This document shows positions 1-13,231 of a stretch of 64,000 bases of DNA, piece by piece. The notes beneath the pieces were generated by a model that had not been told where the DNA came from, searched no databases, and saw nothing but the letters and a program-made list of their open reading frames with translations. Location: contig JAHQIY010000007.1 of assembly GCA_019054805.1 (NCBI GenBank), positions 1,183,501 through 1,247,500 of the forward strand, read 5' to 3'. Each line of letters begins with the position of its first letter. The first letter of the stretch is position 1. Origin of the DNA: Brachionus manjavacas (lineage: Eukaryota; Rotifera; Eurotatoria; Ploima; Brachionidae). The position numbers and the translations under genes are program-made.

Positions 1-409
1 TGTTATTAAAGAAAATTAAGTAATAGATAAATTTACATGTTCAGTGATTAGGTTTGAATACTTATCAATTTTATGATATTTTAATTAATTCAAAACACTG
101 GTCAATTATAAAAGAAAAAAATTTTTTAGGTTAAGAGGATAAAAAAAATTATAATTCATTTTTTATTTATTTTGATCAAAAGACTATTTATTTCGATAAA
201 ATAAAATACTTGAATATATCCAATATAGTTGTCTTTAAAGCGGCTTTAGGTTAAAAAAAACAATTATGTAATAGAAAAATATATTAAAAATATTATTATT
301 ATTGAAATTTTTTTTTTTAAATCGAAATATTAATTAATTTCCAGTTTAAAATAAAAATAATGAAAATAATAAAGTCAATAAAAAAAATTAAAATTTATTT
401 TTATTTAAG
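1..409. other. AT-rich sequence upstream of first visible DLG exon
   Basis: No gene recognised. The stretch ends in an AG splice acceptor at 408-409, so it is most likely intron of the DLG gene, whose start-codon exon lies outside the window or is too short to recognise. Confidence 0.6.
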
Positions 410-3400
410 ATGCACATCGAGCTTTAGAGCTTCTGGAAGAATACTGTTCTCGGCTAACGTCACCTCAAGAAAAACAATTGCGAATAGCCATAGAAAAAGT
501 CATTTACATATTCAAAAGCAGCCTTTTTCAAGCATTACTGGACATTCAAGAGTTTTACGAAGCCATTCTTCTCGATGAAACAAAAGATACCAACTCAAAA
601 GCGTTGGCAATATTGCGAATAGCAGACAGATGGATCGAAAATGCGCCTATATCCATGGGACCTGTAATTTTATTTTTTTCCCTATATTTGCTTCTAAGAC
701 TCTTTTTTTTAATCAAAAATTTTAGTCATCTTAACTTTAAAATAAAGCTTTTTTCAATTAAGAACGTACAAAACGAATATTCCAAAAATGGTCTAATGGT
801 TCAAGTGGGTTCCGGAAATTTAAGCAGCAGCCAGCAAGCTCTTTCCAACGATTCAGTCACAAGTCCTAGCTCAAAAAAAAGTCCTTCGTTTCAGAGTAAC
901 AAAAGTGAAAATATGTCTGTAGATGGACTGAATAACAATCAAAACGTGTCGCCTAATGACCAGGCTAACTTAGTTCCAAGCTATGATGACCATTGGGTTT
1001 TTGAGTCAATAGTTTTAGAGCGAACGCCTGGTATAAGTCTTGGTTTTAGCATTGCAGGTGGCACAGATAATCCAATGTATGGAAATAACACGGCCATTTT
1101 TATTACAAAATTAACAACCGGCGGCTTGGCCGAGCGAGATGGACGCCTTAAGCCAAATGATATTTTGTACAAAGTAAACGACACTGTGCTTGTGGATGCC
1201 GATCATTCTGAAGCGGTCAAAGCGCTTAAAGAAGCAGGGCAAACAGTTCGCTTGGTTGCCAAACGACTACAACCAAGTGTGATCGATGATGTCAATCTAC
1301 AAAAAACTCAAAATGGTCTTGGATTCTCGATTTCAGGCGGTCTTGGCACTGAACTTTTTAAAAACGATCATGGTATTTTTATCACAAAAATTATCCCGGG
1401 CGGTGCAGCTGATCTTGATGGAAAATTAGCTGTGGGCGATAGGCTTATTAGCGTAATTATTAATTTTAATCATTTAGTTAATTTAGTTGAATTTTTTATT
1501 TTAGGTCAATGATTTTAGTCTTGAATATGTCACTCATGACGATGCTGTTAAGGTAATTGCTGGAATTGTCGATGAGTTTAATGAAATTGTTTTGCGAGTG
1601 GGCAAAGTAACCCAATACACGACTCAAAACGAGATGAATCTAGCGTAAGTAGAATTTTTTCAAAATAAAAGATTATAATTAGAAAATGACTCATTTTATT
1701 TGATTAATAAATGTAAAAATTAAAAATTTTCGAAAATTTAGTTTACGAAATTAAAATCGAGTTAAAAAAAATCGAGATCTAAATTAAAATCAAATAAAAA
1801 TTAAAATTAAAATCGAGAGAAATTGAGTTAAAATCTGAAATAAACAATAAATTTAAATTGAAAATAAAAAAAAAAAGTAAAAAAATTATCTTAAAAATGG
1901 TTGTTTTAGAATTTAAATGCCTACAATTGGAAAAAAATAAGGCCTGTACTTTTTTATCACTTGTTTAACTTCACCTTTTTAAATTTTCTTATATCCATAA
2001 AAGATAAATCGAATGCACGACTTGATTTAATTGAAATTAAAATATTTTTTATATTTTAATTCGAAAAAAAAATCAAATTTAAAATAACTTTTAAACCCCA
2101 AAATATTCGACGCATCATTCTTTTTTTTCGTCTTTATATAGCAATTGCTTGAGCGTCTATTCTTTCAATAAAAATACCATCGGATTCACTTTCCAAATCA
2201 AGCATTTTGAAATTTGGTGAAAAATTAAATTATAATTTTGGAAAAAATTATAATCTGTAAAATGTTTTTTATATGAAAAAAGTTTTTTATTTATAAAAAG
2301 TTATTTTGAATCTATGTAGCATTTTTATAAAGTAAATTTATTTAAGTGATATACGAGTTATTATTTTACATCGCAAATTAATAATTTGAAGTGTAGGGTA
2401 AACAAAATTCGAAAACCATTGTTCACAAACATATTTTAAATCGATAGATAAATAATACTTTTAAATTGCATCAAATAATTGAGCTATAGGCAAATCTTGG
2501 GTTTCCAAAAAACCTAAAAATTATTAAAGAACCAAAAATTGTATTGTTCTCTAATTTTTAATTCACCACTTTTTTTTTTAAGAAATAATTACTTCTATTA
2601 GGTAGAAGAAAATTAATTTAATGCTTTACATTAGTCAAATAGAGGGAAGAACATTAATTAAAAATTGAATTAGACTTGAGTTGATTTTGGGCCTTTTTTT
2701 GACTGCATGGCAAATTAAATTAAATTTGATATTAATATAATTTTAATTAAAATCAATAAGTTTTTGTTACAAAGCTTTGACTTGACTTAAAATATTAGTA
2801 AAAATTATAAGTCAAAGTCTACAGTTGAAATTGAATTTTGAGCTAGTCTGATTTAAATTTTCCTACAGAGGTATTTTCTTTTTGGATCTTCCCCGGACTT
2901 TTTTCATTCAAAAATCAATTTGAAAATCTCATATGATTTCTCAAGTATTCAAAAAAATTAGTTGCTATAAATACAGGGTAATAATTATTTGGAGGAAGCA
3001 AACTACATTTTTTTTAAATGGGGGTGATAATAGCTTGCTTTCGGATGGTAGGACATTTTCCTCGATAAAAAGGTAAACGAAACAATTAGACTAAGGATTT
3101 TTTCCGTCAACTTTTTTAAAACAAATTTATTTCAAGATCAGAACCTCACGACATGTTGATGTTTAAAGAACAATTCATTTTCAATAATTTTTCTTTTAAT
3201 AAGACTAGATATATATAAAACTGTTAAAATTTAATTAAACTAAAACAAAATAATTAATTAAATTTCATGGTAATCTAATTTTTAGCCAACATTGTCTATT
3301 AAAAAAGATATGTGTAATGAAAAAAAACGCGATCATTTAGACACTTTATTAAATTTTTTATTTTTATTGTCTGAGAGGCATAATTTTAAATAAAAAACAT

Positions 3401-6400
3401 CGTATGAAATTAATTACATAATTTCATTATTAAAATCGTCTTTTGATACTCTTTTTTTTGCACTAATTTGCAGCTTTGATCACACTAAAAAAAAATTCTT
3501 TTTAAATTTTTCTCGATTTTTCGCTAACTTTTTGCCTAAATAGATTTAGTATATGACAAATTAACGAATATATTCATTCATTATGAATTTTTTTGATATT
3601 TTTTAAATTAAATAAAAATGACAGATTAATAAAGTAACTTGCTATAAAATGATTAAAGTCATCGCAAGCTATAGCAAACAACCATCCTGGAGTTAATCTC
3701 AAAAATTATTTTTTTCAAAAAATAAAAAAAAAACAAATGACTCAAGCCCAGGTACTAGAACTATGATGAGCACTTTTCAAAATATAGTTTGCGTATTTAT
3801 ACATGAAAGAAGTAGAATGGGTTCAACAAGAATTGAATTCAATAATAGGTCAATTTTTTGCTTGATACTTTTATTTAGCTAATTTTTGATTAAAAATAAG
3901 TTTTAAGAAATTTTGGTGCTTCTAGTGTTAAATAATAATTTTCTTTAGAATAATTAAAAAAACAAAAACTGTTTTCTTGTGAATAAAAGAGTATTTTTTA
4001 AAAAAAACATTTCTGATGAAAATTCTTCTCTAGAAATTTTAAATGACTCTCGAAAGTATACTTAATTTTTTTTTGAAATTTTCTATTATTCTAATTATTT
4101 TTTTTAGTTAAATAAAAATTAATCATTAACATTCAAATAAAAAATAAAGCTGAGCAAACTTTTGATAAATAGACGAAAAAATATTAAAAATAAGTCTCAA
4201 AATGGTTGAATTCTAAGATAAATTTCCAAAAAAATTCAAGCAGTTATGAATTATATAGCGAAAATTTTGGTATTTAATTTGAGAAAATTTAATGATTTCA
4301 GAAGCGTTTTGCAAATCTTCATTTTTTTTCTCTTATCCGTTTCTGCTTCTTTCTTATTACTAAGAGTATTATTCTTGAATGAAAAATTAATTTAATTTTT
4401 TCTTTCAAATCCCCATTGAAGCAATGTAATAAAAATGTTGAGAACCAAGACCGGAAAACCTAACGATAAACATAAATTCAGTCAAATATGCTTATCCTTA
4501 GCGTAAAATCAAGCAATTTTAATTAAAAAGTCTTATTTAAATAAAAAAAAGAAAATTATTCATTTCTAAATTTGAAGATTTAGTTCTTAATAAAAATTTT
4601 AATGAACTAGTAGTAAAAAGAGGAAAAATTTTAATTAAATTCGGCATTAACTAAAAGTAAAAATCTGTATAAATAATAGATAATCAAAAAATTTATTTTT
4701 TAAAATAAATTTGTTTAATTAAGAACAACTCAATTTTTATGAGGTCTTTGTCTAAAAATAATCAGTCTGAGATAAGAATTTTTAAATGAAAAATAAATTT
4801 TTAATCAAGGCTTTGTTTATTTAGAGCTATTTTTATCATTAAACCGGGTTATTTTCTAGCTAGACAAATTATGATTCTTAAATTTGTTCAGCTTTTTTTT
4901 TAATAAAAAATTTAAAACGAAAAAAACTTATTCTCAAGAGGATATTTTTAGCAATTTCTCAACTCTTGTAAAAATCGATCAAATTCATCGCTTAATTCGC
5001 CTCAATTTCATGTTAAATCACTTGTTATATTCATTTCAAAAAAATCTAATTAAATTAATTATGAAAATTTAGTGTTCCACATTCAAGTGAATCCGCAAAT
5101 TTAAAATTTAACTAATTTGTTTGAATGGAATTTGAGAGAGGAAAACAATGTCTGTACAATTTAAATGGTTTCTTTTCTTTTATAAACTAAGAAAAATACT
5201 CATTTCTTGAACAAACGAAACAATAAAATAATTTATCAAATATTTAAATTCATAAATAGATTGTTTTATTTTTATTAGAAATAAAATTTAACATTGTGGA
5301 ATGATTTATTAGATTTTTATTTTATTCCATTTATTAACTGATAGTTTCTTCCATCTTTTTGTGTTATGCAATTTTTTAATGCATTTTTTATAAAGTCGTC
5401 TTTTAGCTATAAATTAAACAGATATACAATTTAAAATGAAAAAAAAACTGCTCTTAATAATAGACTAAGTTGAATGTAAAAATAAATTAGTTATTTTCAT
5501 AGTTTTTGTGTTCCAAATAAAGCATAGTTTAATTAATAAGCTCATTCAGTCATCGCTAATTTACATTTTTCCACAAATCGGCTTAGCCCGAGCCGAATAA
5601 TATTTTTGAATTTTTTAATCAAACCATATATGTAAAGATAAGATAGAAATTTCTATTCCTTTTGTTGAGCTAAATTAAGCTTTTTTTAAATTAATTTTTT
5701 TAATAAAAAATAGGTTACTGGGTGCTAGTAGAAATAAGTTCAAAATGATTGTTGGCGATTTTTTAATTTCAAAAATAGATAGCGGTTTTGTGAGAAAGAG
5801 CAAGTGTCAGACTTCTGGGCCAGCTTTGCAAAGGGTATATAAATAAATTTGGATAGCAATTCCAAACCGAGATAAATAAATCAAGTTTTATATCAATTTT
5901 TTGTAGCATCTTGAACAACCTGATTTAATCAGATTTATCGTGCTTGAAAATTAATATCAGAACTATTTTCAGATAAGCATACTGATGATTTAAGATAGCT
6001 CTAATTTTTAATCTAGCTTCTTTTTTATAAAAATAAAAATATTAGTTTTCAAAGTTTATTTTCCAATAGTGCAATTTGATATTGCAATTGTTTCGAAGAC
6101 AAATAAATTTTGCCCAACTCTTTATTTGGCTCAAATTGGTGCAAAAATTTATTTTGGTTCTAAATCTAAAAAAAATTTAAATATGTACTCGACAACAGTG
6201 ATTACTTCCCCCGGGTCCAAAATATCAGTGATGAGCAGTCAAGTTGCCAGCAACTTTTCAAGTTACTCTTATCGTCACCATCACCATCGAACTCATTTGA
6301 ATCAAATTCAAAACTCTTGTCAAAATTTAGTCCTAAGCTCGTCTAAGCACAGAAAAGACTGCTGTCAGAAGCGTAAAAAAAATTTCCTTAACTCCTACGA

Positions 6401-9400
6401 AAGGTAACAAATATCAATCAAATTTTTTTCTTTCATATTTCCTGGTAGAATATTGAGAGAGACAATTTTTCATCAAAAAAATAATTTAAATAATTTAGAC
6501 ATGAAATTAAATGATGAATTTTTTAAAAAAAAATAAAAAGAAGTTGACTTGACATCTCGTTTTGTTCTCTGGTCAATGAATAATTCAAATTTTTTCCTAA
6601 TGGGCTCGTGTCTAGATAGTTTTAAAAGATTTGCTAATGATGCTCGACAAAATAGTGTTTGTTTAGTCAAATTAATTCCATGCATAAAATCATTAAAATT
6701 TAATTTCCTCAATTGAGTAAACTAAAATAAAAGCTTATTTTGAGTAATTGATGCGCGATCCAGGTCTTGGTTAGAGTTTTGCATTTTTATTTTTCTAAAA
6801 ACAATTTAAATTAATGAAAATGTCTTGAAAAAAAAATTTGTCTAATTGCGAATTTATTTTATCTATTCATTTATCTTTTTCATATCTTAGAACCCAAGAG
6901 TGGTGAAAAAAATTTTTTTTTTATATTTTTTCAATTTTATTTTAAATTTAAGAGAGCCTCGTCGAGTTTATCTGCAAAAAGGACAACAAGGTCTTGGATT
7001 TAACATAGTCGGAGGAGAAGGGGGCGAAGGAATATTCATCTCATTTATTTTAACTGGAGGTGCCGCCGATCTAAACGGAGAGTTGAGAAAAGGCGACCAA
7101 ATATTGAGTGTCAACTCGATTGATCTAATACAAGCAACACACGAACAAGCCGCCGACGTCCTAAAAAATGCCGGCCAGCATGTGAACCTAATTGTTCAGT
7201 ACAGACCCGAAGCCTATGAGAGATTTCAAGCTAAAATTAATGAGCGAAGAGAACAAATGTTGAATTCAGCATCGTCTTTACACAACCAGGCGCCAATGGC
7301 AGGCGCAGCTAGCGCATCAAACATTGCCAATGGAGCCATGAGCACTTCGAATTCGGGAGCGCATTCTCTGAACAATTTGAACTCAGGCCACGGCAGCGGA
7401 ACTTTGATAACCAAGCACAAAAAGAGTCTTTATGTACGAGCACTATTCGACTATGATCCGGCTAAAGACAGCGGTTTGCCTGGCAAAGGCCTCAACTTTC
7501 ACTACGGTGACATATTGCATGTGACCAATGCGTCCGATGACGAGTGGTGGCAGGCAAGGCGAGTCACCATTGATGGCACTGAGGAGGACCTCGGCATCGT
7601 TCCCTCGAAGAAAAGAGTCGAGCGAAAGGAACGAGCTCGGCAGCGAAGAGTCAACTTTGGAAAAAATACAGAATCAAATGCCAACCGGGCAGGAACATTG
7701 GACAAAAAGAAAAAAGGTGGACTCAAATTTTTCATGAAAGGAAGCAAAAAAGATTTGCAAAGTGGCGACGAGCTCAGCGATCATGAAAGTATGTATTTTT
7801 TTAAAGTTTAAATTTTTTTCAATTTTTTATGATTATAAAAATTTAAGATAAAGTTAAAGCAGGTTTTTATCTAAGTTTTTATATTTTTTTTTATTGAAAA
7901 ATCACTTGAAATTACTAATTTTGCTCAAGCTATAAAATTTTTTTTGTGTGTTTCGCTAACAATAATTCTTATCGAGAAATGGCACAACGACTTGTAATCT
8001 TGATAAAATCTAAAAATAAGTTTAGATTTATTACTAGCTAAAATTTGAATTATCTTTTTTTGTCATTTTAGTTTAAAATGGTAAAGGCTTTTAAGATAAT
8101 TAAAATGGCTAATTATGCAAATTGATTCAAAACAAAATTTTTTGATTTAAATATTTAGTTAAATGATCTTGAACTAAAAAAAAAGCCCGTAAAATAATTT
8201 CAAAGCAAATGATCCGAATATTTTCCAGTTTCTTTAAAAATAAAATATTTGCTTTTCTTTATTTTTATTTAAAAGAATTAAATGAATAGGTAAAAAAACA
8301 CTTTTTTCTTTAAAAATTTTGATTGTTCAAATAATATGATAAAAATATTACAACTACCTTGAATAAGAGCAGTGGTTATCATTCTATGGGAGCAAGTCAG
8401 AACTCGCTAGTCATAGAGACTGTTATTTATGGTTGCCAAAGACGTGAATATTGGGCTAAATTATTCAAAATTAAAATTTTGAAATTTACAAATTTTTAAT
8501 TGTTCATTAATGGTAAAAATAGAGTAAATGTGACACAAAATTGAGCAGTTTTATAAAATAAAATTGAAATTTTTCTTAATCAATTATCTATTGTGAAAAC
8601 AAAATTAAGGGTTCGATGCATGAATTTCTAAATATAAGACACTGATCGCTTTAAATTAAAAAATTTAACTTAATTTTAAATTTTCATTTTTAAGCTGCGA
8701 GTGAAGAAATTATATTATCATATGAACCAGTTGTTCAGCAAGAGTGTAAGTAATTTTTTTTTTACTGAAAATGTGAAGCTTTTGAATTATTTTTGAAAAT
8801 TTAGTAAAATACACCCGGCCAATAATTGTTCTTGGACCAGCTAAAGACAGAGTGAACAACGATTTAATTTACGATTTTCCAGAAAAATTTGGCTGCTGTG
8901 TTCCTCGTGAGTTTTAAAAGTTCTCTTTGTTATTCCTAATTACTAGAAAACTTTTTAAAAGACACCACTCGACCCAAAAAAGAAGATGAAGTTGATGGTC
9001 GTGATTACTATTTTGTAGAATCACGTGATCAAATGGAAAGAGACATAGCCAATCACTTGTTTATCGAAGCTGGACAATACCATGGCAATTTATACGGAAC
9101 TAGTGTCCAATCAGTAAGAGAAGTTGCCGAAAAAGGCAAACATTGTATTTTGGATGTTAGTGGAAATGCCATAAAAAGGTTGAAAATGGCTCAATTGTAT
9201 CCTATTGCATTATTTTTGAAGCCTAAGAGTGTCGAATGGATAATGTAAGTATTTTTAAATTTTTCTAATCTTTTGATTTTTAAATTAAAAAAAAATTAAG
9301 GGATTTAAATAAGCGGATAACTGTGGAAGAAGCCAAAGATATGTATGAAAAATCAGAAAAAATGGAACAAGCTTTTGCTGAGCATTTCACAGCTGTAATT

Positions 9401-9499
9401 CAAGGAGAAAACTTTGAAGACGTTTATGAAAAATGCAAAGAAGTAATAGGCGAGCAAGCTGGTCCAATTATTTGGGTTCCCAGTAAAGAGCCCCTATAA
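410..9499 (+). CDS. dlg: Discs-large (DLG) MAGUK scaffold, 5' incomplete
   Basis: Membrane-associated scaffold that clusters receptors and junction proteins at septate junctions and synapses. Exons: 410-663 (L27 domain), 763-1452 (PDZ1 and first half of PDZ2), 1505-1644 (rest of PDZ2), about 6070-6403 (linker), 6953-7788 (PDZ3, SH3, hook), 8695-8745, 8805-8906, 8962-9244 and 9301-9499 (guanylate-kinase-like domain, stop at 9497). Carboxylate-binding loops are visible: SLGF in PDZ1, GLGF in PDZ2 and GLGFNIVGG in PDZ3. SH3 has ALFDYDP and DDEWWQA. The GK domain reads [11 protein letters not shown] where active kinases have a Gly/Lys P-loop, so it is a binding module, as in all DLG proteins. Splice phases agree across all listed junctions except the uncertain 5' edge of the 6070 exon. 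An alternative acceptor at 747 would also keep frame. Exon 410 begins in phase 1 without a start codon. The intron 1645 to about 6069 is 4.4 kb and holds repeats. Confidence 0.95.
1935..2352. repeat. Dispersed MITE-like repeat, copy 1 (in DLG intron)
   Basis: About 415 bp matching 25182-25613 in the same orientation. Shared blocks include the left end GGCCTNTACTTTTTTATCAC, a core containing ATCAAGCATTTTNAAATTTGG and a right part with TAGCATTTTTATAAA. The second copy has inverted ends; here the right end is diverged after AAGTGATA. Confidence 0.75.
3915..3931. repeat. piggyBac-like repeat end with TTAA
   Basis: GGTGCTTCTAGTG followed by TTAA resembles the terminal inverted repeat of the element at 30328-30516. 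No matching left end was found upstream, so this is a solo or decayed end inside the long DLG intron. Confidence 0.4.
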
Positions 9500-11095
9500 A
9501 GTATTGACAAAAAATGCATTTTGTAAATTTATAATATTTTTTATTAAAATTCTAATTATTAAGTAGTTTGCTTTAAAAAAAAAAATTTTTTTATCAGAAA
9601 TCATTAAAGATTACTTCTATTAAATTTCCAACCTTATGTAAATGAATTTTTTAAAAATTCTTGATGCTTTCTAAATATGTAACTGTATATAAAATTAATG
9701 TTTTCAAAAATTAAAATTGGTTAATAATTATTTTTACTTTTATTTTTTATTAAAATGGAAAACTAGAATAAAATTTTATCCTATTAGTTTAAATTTCTCT
9801 GATATCAGATAATTTTAAATTGTATTTTATGATTTAAATATAATTTTCATTCGGATGATCATTCGAATTTTTTAAAAATTAATTTCTAAATAAAATTTTG
9901 AAAAAAAAATTATTTTCAATCTTATTCAATCTTAATAAATTTTTTTTTAATTAAAAATTCTTTATGGTAAAAAACTAATAAACAATCATCAAAAATGCTT
10001 ATCCGAAATTTCAAAAAAAAATAATGATTTGATAAATAATAAGTTTTTTTGATTTTTTTGACATTTCATACCGGCAGGAATGATCTGACTCCTACTTGTC
10101 CTCAATAGTATTGAAAATTTCGATGCGTTCGACAGATCGTTTTGTAGGAAATTTAATCTTGATTAAAAAGAGCCTGTTTTGGTTGTTGTTATAATGAAAG
10201 TTTTAATGAAAAATTAGAAAAAAGACATTTTTAAAAAGAATGTCCTATGAATGCTTTTATCAGATTTTTCAAAATTAATAAAATTTAGTTTATTCTCGTT
10301 TTCATAGATTTTTAATTTGCGTTTTTATTCTATAAAGATACAATAAAAAGCATGTAATTAAAAAAGCTAAAAGGCCAAACTTAATTATACTTGAAATTTG
10401 AACAGACAAATATTTAATAAAAATTAAATTCAAATATTAAAAATTGTTTTTTCTTAAAATAAAAATTGAGTTATTTAGCATCATTTAATTTTTAAGTATT
10501 CAACTGTTTTTAAAGACTGAATTTCTAAAATTCAAATCTAGATATTTTAAATCACTTTATAAAAACAATTTAATTGAAAATATTGCAAAATTAGAAATAA
10601 AAAAAAAAAATTTAATCTAATTGCTTAATTTTCAGTTTCAGTGACAACACTAAATATCTAGTTTAAATTTTTTTAATATTATTTTGGAAAAAAAAATTAT
10701 CAAGAGTAAATAAAGATTGTAAAATTCTCATTAGATTTTTTAATCGCTTTTATTAATAATAAATCATAAATTTGAAGTCTGATTCGTGGTTTTATTTTAT
10801 AAAAATATTTTTATTTTTTTTAAAAATTGAGAAATATGTTTGAATTAAAAGATTACTCAAAAATTAAAATATGCATCATTTTTATGAAAATTGGGTCTCC
10901 AAGGAAGAACAATTACGGAAATAAATGACTGTAAAAAAGTGTTAAACAAAAACAAAATCATTGTCTATTAAATAAAAGTATTTTAATAATATCATTTTTA
11001 TGATTCGCTCAATTTTCATTTTCAAAAAGTTTTCTAACCTTCTAAGAAAAATTTAATTAATATTTAAATTCTTTTGAATTTTTCTATAAATTTAG
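9500..11095. other. Intergenic, DLG 3' flank to fucosyltransferase
   Basis: AT-rich sequence with homopolymer tracts. The first part is presumably the DLG 3' UTR. I see no exon, RNA gene or repeat with support. Confidence 0.6.
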
Positions 11096-12505
11096 ATGCA
11101 AAGAAAAAAGCACTTTAAGATTTTAATTATTTTGGTACTGTTTTTAATACTTTGGACAAACAATAGCTTATTTTTTGAAATTCAACGCGAAAAAAAAAAT
11201 CATCAAATCAAGAAAAGTGCTTTTCAGAACAAAAGCATTGAAGATTATTATTCCCAGATGTCAAACCTATACGACTCTGACTTAAATTCTGTACAATTTA
11301 ATCTATATTTAAAATTCAAACAAAATACAAAGTCAAAAATAAAACTTGAACCAATGTTGGCCAAGAAACGCCAAAGGTATTATTTAATTTTGGAGTATAC
11401 ACGGGTTTTTGGAACGAAAAAATTCTGCGAGCAAAAAATTTCTGATGAACAAATGCTTGCCATCGACGATCAAAAGCTTTTATTTAAATTAAGATCTGAA
11501 AAAACTTCTAATACTCGTTACACTTTGATGGATAAGTGCGTTTACAAAAACTGCTTTTTTTCATGTGACAAAGACCTAGCTATTCAGTCTGACGCATTAT
11601 TATTTCATACAACAGATTTAGTAAATCAAGTTAATTCAATAAAGGGACATGAAAATTACGAAAATCTATTTTCTCGTTTATTCAACTTTGAGAGAAATCC
11701 TGGTCAAATTTGGTTATTATGGAACGATGAAGCAAATCATGTGCCAAATAATATCGATTCATTGAAATTCAATTGGACTATTTCATATACTTCAATGTCC
11801 GAAGCTTCTTTTTGTACTTATGGATGCTTAACAAAAAATGATGCCACAATTGATCAATTGAAATTTGAGAATTTCGTCAGTGATGAGTTCAAAAAGCGTC
11901 AAAATAAAGTATTATGGATGGTTAGCAATTGTCGAGCAAAAGCACGATTAAAAATTGTTGAAGAGTTAGCACTTTATTATAAAATTGAAATTCATGGAAA
12001 GTGTGTCCAGTACATAAAAAATAATTTTAAAAATACAAGTCTGATAGAATTTAAAGATGAAAAGTGTCCAAGAAATTCAGATTGCGAAAAAAATTCTTTG
12101 AGCAGAAATATGTTTTATTTTGCATTTGAAAATAAAAATTGTACAGATTATATAACTGAAAAATTTTGGCGGTCTTTGGATTTTAATTTGATTCCAATTG
12201 TCTTTCAGCCTAATAAAGAGCATTATGAACGGATTGCTCCGGCTAATTCATTTATACATTTAGCTGACTTTGGATATGATTCAAAAAAACTCAGCGATTA
12301 TTTGAACCTTGTATCGGAAGATTTAAGCCTTTATGCTAAATATTTTGAGTGGAAAAAATATTACAAAGCTGCATTTCAGGGTGATTTAGTGGACGAATTT
12401 AGATTCTGCGAACTTTGCGAAAAACTAAATAACCTAGATAAAAATTATTTTTCATATTATGACAAAATTTCAAATTGGTTTAATGATCAGTGTTCAATAA
12501 ATTAA
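11096..12505 (+). CDS. Alpha-1,3-fucosyltransferase, GT10 family, type II membrane
   Basis: Golgi enzyme that transfers fucose from GDP-fucose to N-acetylglucosamine on glycans. The 469-residue single-exon protein has a short basic N-terminus, a hydrophobic signal anchor at residues about 8-25, a stem, and the GT10 catalytic region. The family signature is clear at residues about 337-365: FAFENKNCTDYITEKFW. Upstream the conserved WMVSNC, and the GKC that ends the N-terminal half of the domain, are also present. Length is normal for animal GT10 enzymes. The ATG directly follows an AG acceptor-like sequence (TATAAATTTAG), so a 5' UTR intron or trans-splicing is possible. Acceptor specificity (core alpha-1,3 or Lewis type) cannot be told from sequence alone. 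Confidence 0.93.
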   Translation: MQRKKHFKILIILVLFLILWTNNSLFFEIQREKKNHQIKKSAFQNKSIEDYYSQMSNLYDSDLNSVQFNLYLKFKQNTKSKIKLEPMLAKKRQRYYLILEYTRVFGTKKFCEQKISDEQMLAIDDQKLLFKLRSEKTSNTRYTLMDKCVYKNCFFSCDKDLAIQSDALLFHTTDLVNQVNSIKGHENYENLFSRLFNFERNPGQIWLLWNDEANHVPNNIDSLKFNWTISYTSMSEASFCTYGCLTKNDATIDQLKFENFVSDEFKKRQNKVLWMVSNCRAKARLKIVEELALYYKIEIHGKCVQYIKNNFKNTSLIEFKDEKCPRNSDCEKNSLSRNMFYFAFENKNCTDYITEKFWRSLDFNLIPIVFQPNKEHYERIAPANSFIHLADFGYDSKKLSDYLNLVSEDLSLYAKYFEWKKYYKAAFQGDLVDEFRFCELCEKLNNLDKNYFSYYDKISNWFNDQCSIN

Positions 12506-12575
12506 ATTAATACCTACATAGATTTGTTTAGAATTTTCTTTTTTAGCTGACGATTATTAAGATATTTTAATTAAA

Positions 12576-12615
12576 AAATTTATTTATTTATTTATATAAA
12601 TAAATAAATAAATTT
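12576..12615. repeat. Perfect 40-bp AT palindrome
   Basis: The left arm AAATTTATTTATTTATTTAT is followed directly by its exact reverse complement, 70 bp after the fucosyltransferase stop codon. It may form a hairpin in the 3' UTR or simply be a slipped ATTT microsatellite. Confidence 0.8.
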
Positions 12616-12699
12616 AAAAATTAAAGTTCAATTGGTTTAATTTTTTGTGTTTGAATTACAAAATGTATTCACTGTTGAAATAACAAAAGTGTAATTGAA

Positions 12700-13231
12700 T
12701 GAAAATTTGAAAAATAAAATTTGAAACTTCTTTTTTAGACTTTAAACTTTAATTAAAAACTATAAATTTATATATCGAGTTAAATGATTGATGATTAAAT
12801 CATTGATAAGTTTTTAAAACAAATAAATTTTCAATATTTTTAAAATCTTAAGTCAAATAACTCAAAAAATTAAAGAAAAGAAATTTGGATTTGTTGACCT
12901 TTAATTCAAAACTTAAATCAAAAAGAATTCATTTTATTCTAAATTTTGCTTTCATCTGGTTTGAAATTATTAATATAGTGTAAGAGGATGGAGCAGACTC
13001 AACGTTTTCAATAAAAAAATTAAAAATTTGATTATATTGGGTTCTCTATATGGCTCATTTTTCGAGCTATTTGACTTTAGATTTTAAAAATATTGAAAAT
13101 TTTTTTGTTCTAAAAACTCATCAATGATTTAATCATCAATCATTTAACTAGATGGTTAATTTTTTATTTCTCCATTAAAGTTTTAAGTCTAAAAAAGAAG
13201 TTTCAAAATGTTTTTTTTTCAAATTTTCAAA
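12700..13231. repeat. Long inverted repeat, about 170-bp arms
   Basis: Left arm about 12700-12870, right arm about 13058-13231, with a spacer of about 187 bp. Matching blocks include GTTAAATGATTGATGATTAA with its reverse complement in the right arm, TTCAATATTTTTAAAATCT and GAAACTTCTTTTTTAGACTT. Several substitutions and one small block of mismatch separate the arms. A foldback or MITE-type element is likely. Confidence 0.8.

Noticed and set aside
981..1184. Minus-strand open frame across DLG PDZ1
   Set aside because: Shadow of the PDZ1 coding exon; the forward strand has the clear domain.
4884..5072. 62-codon frame in the long DLG intron
   Set aside because: Lys/Phe/Ile/Leu-rich translation of AT-rich DNA, no domain, no good splice sites.
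7226..7747. Open frames antisense to, or in another frame of, DLG exon 6953-7788
   Set aside because: Composition shadows of the PDZ3-SH3 exon.
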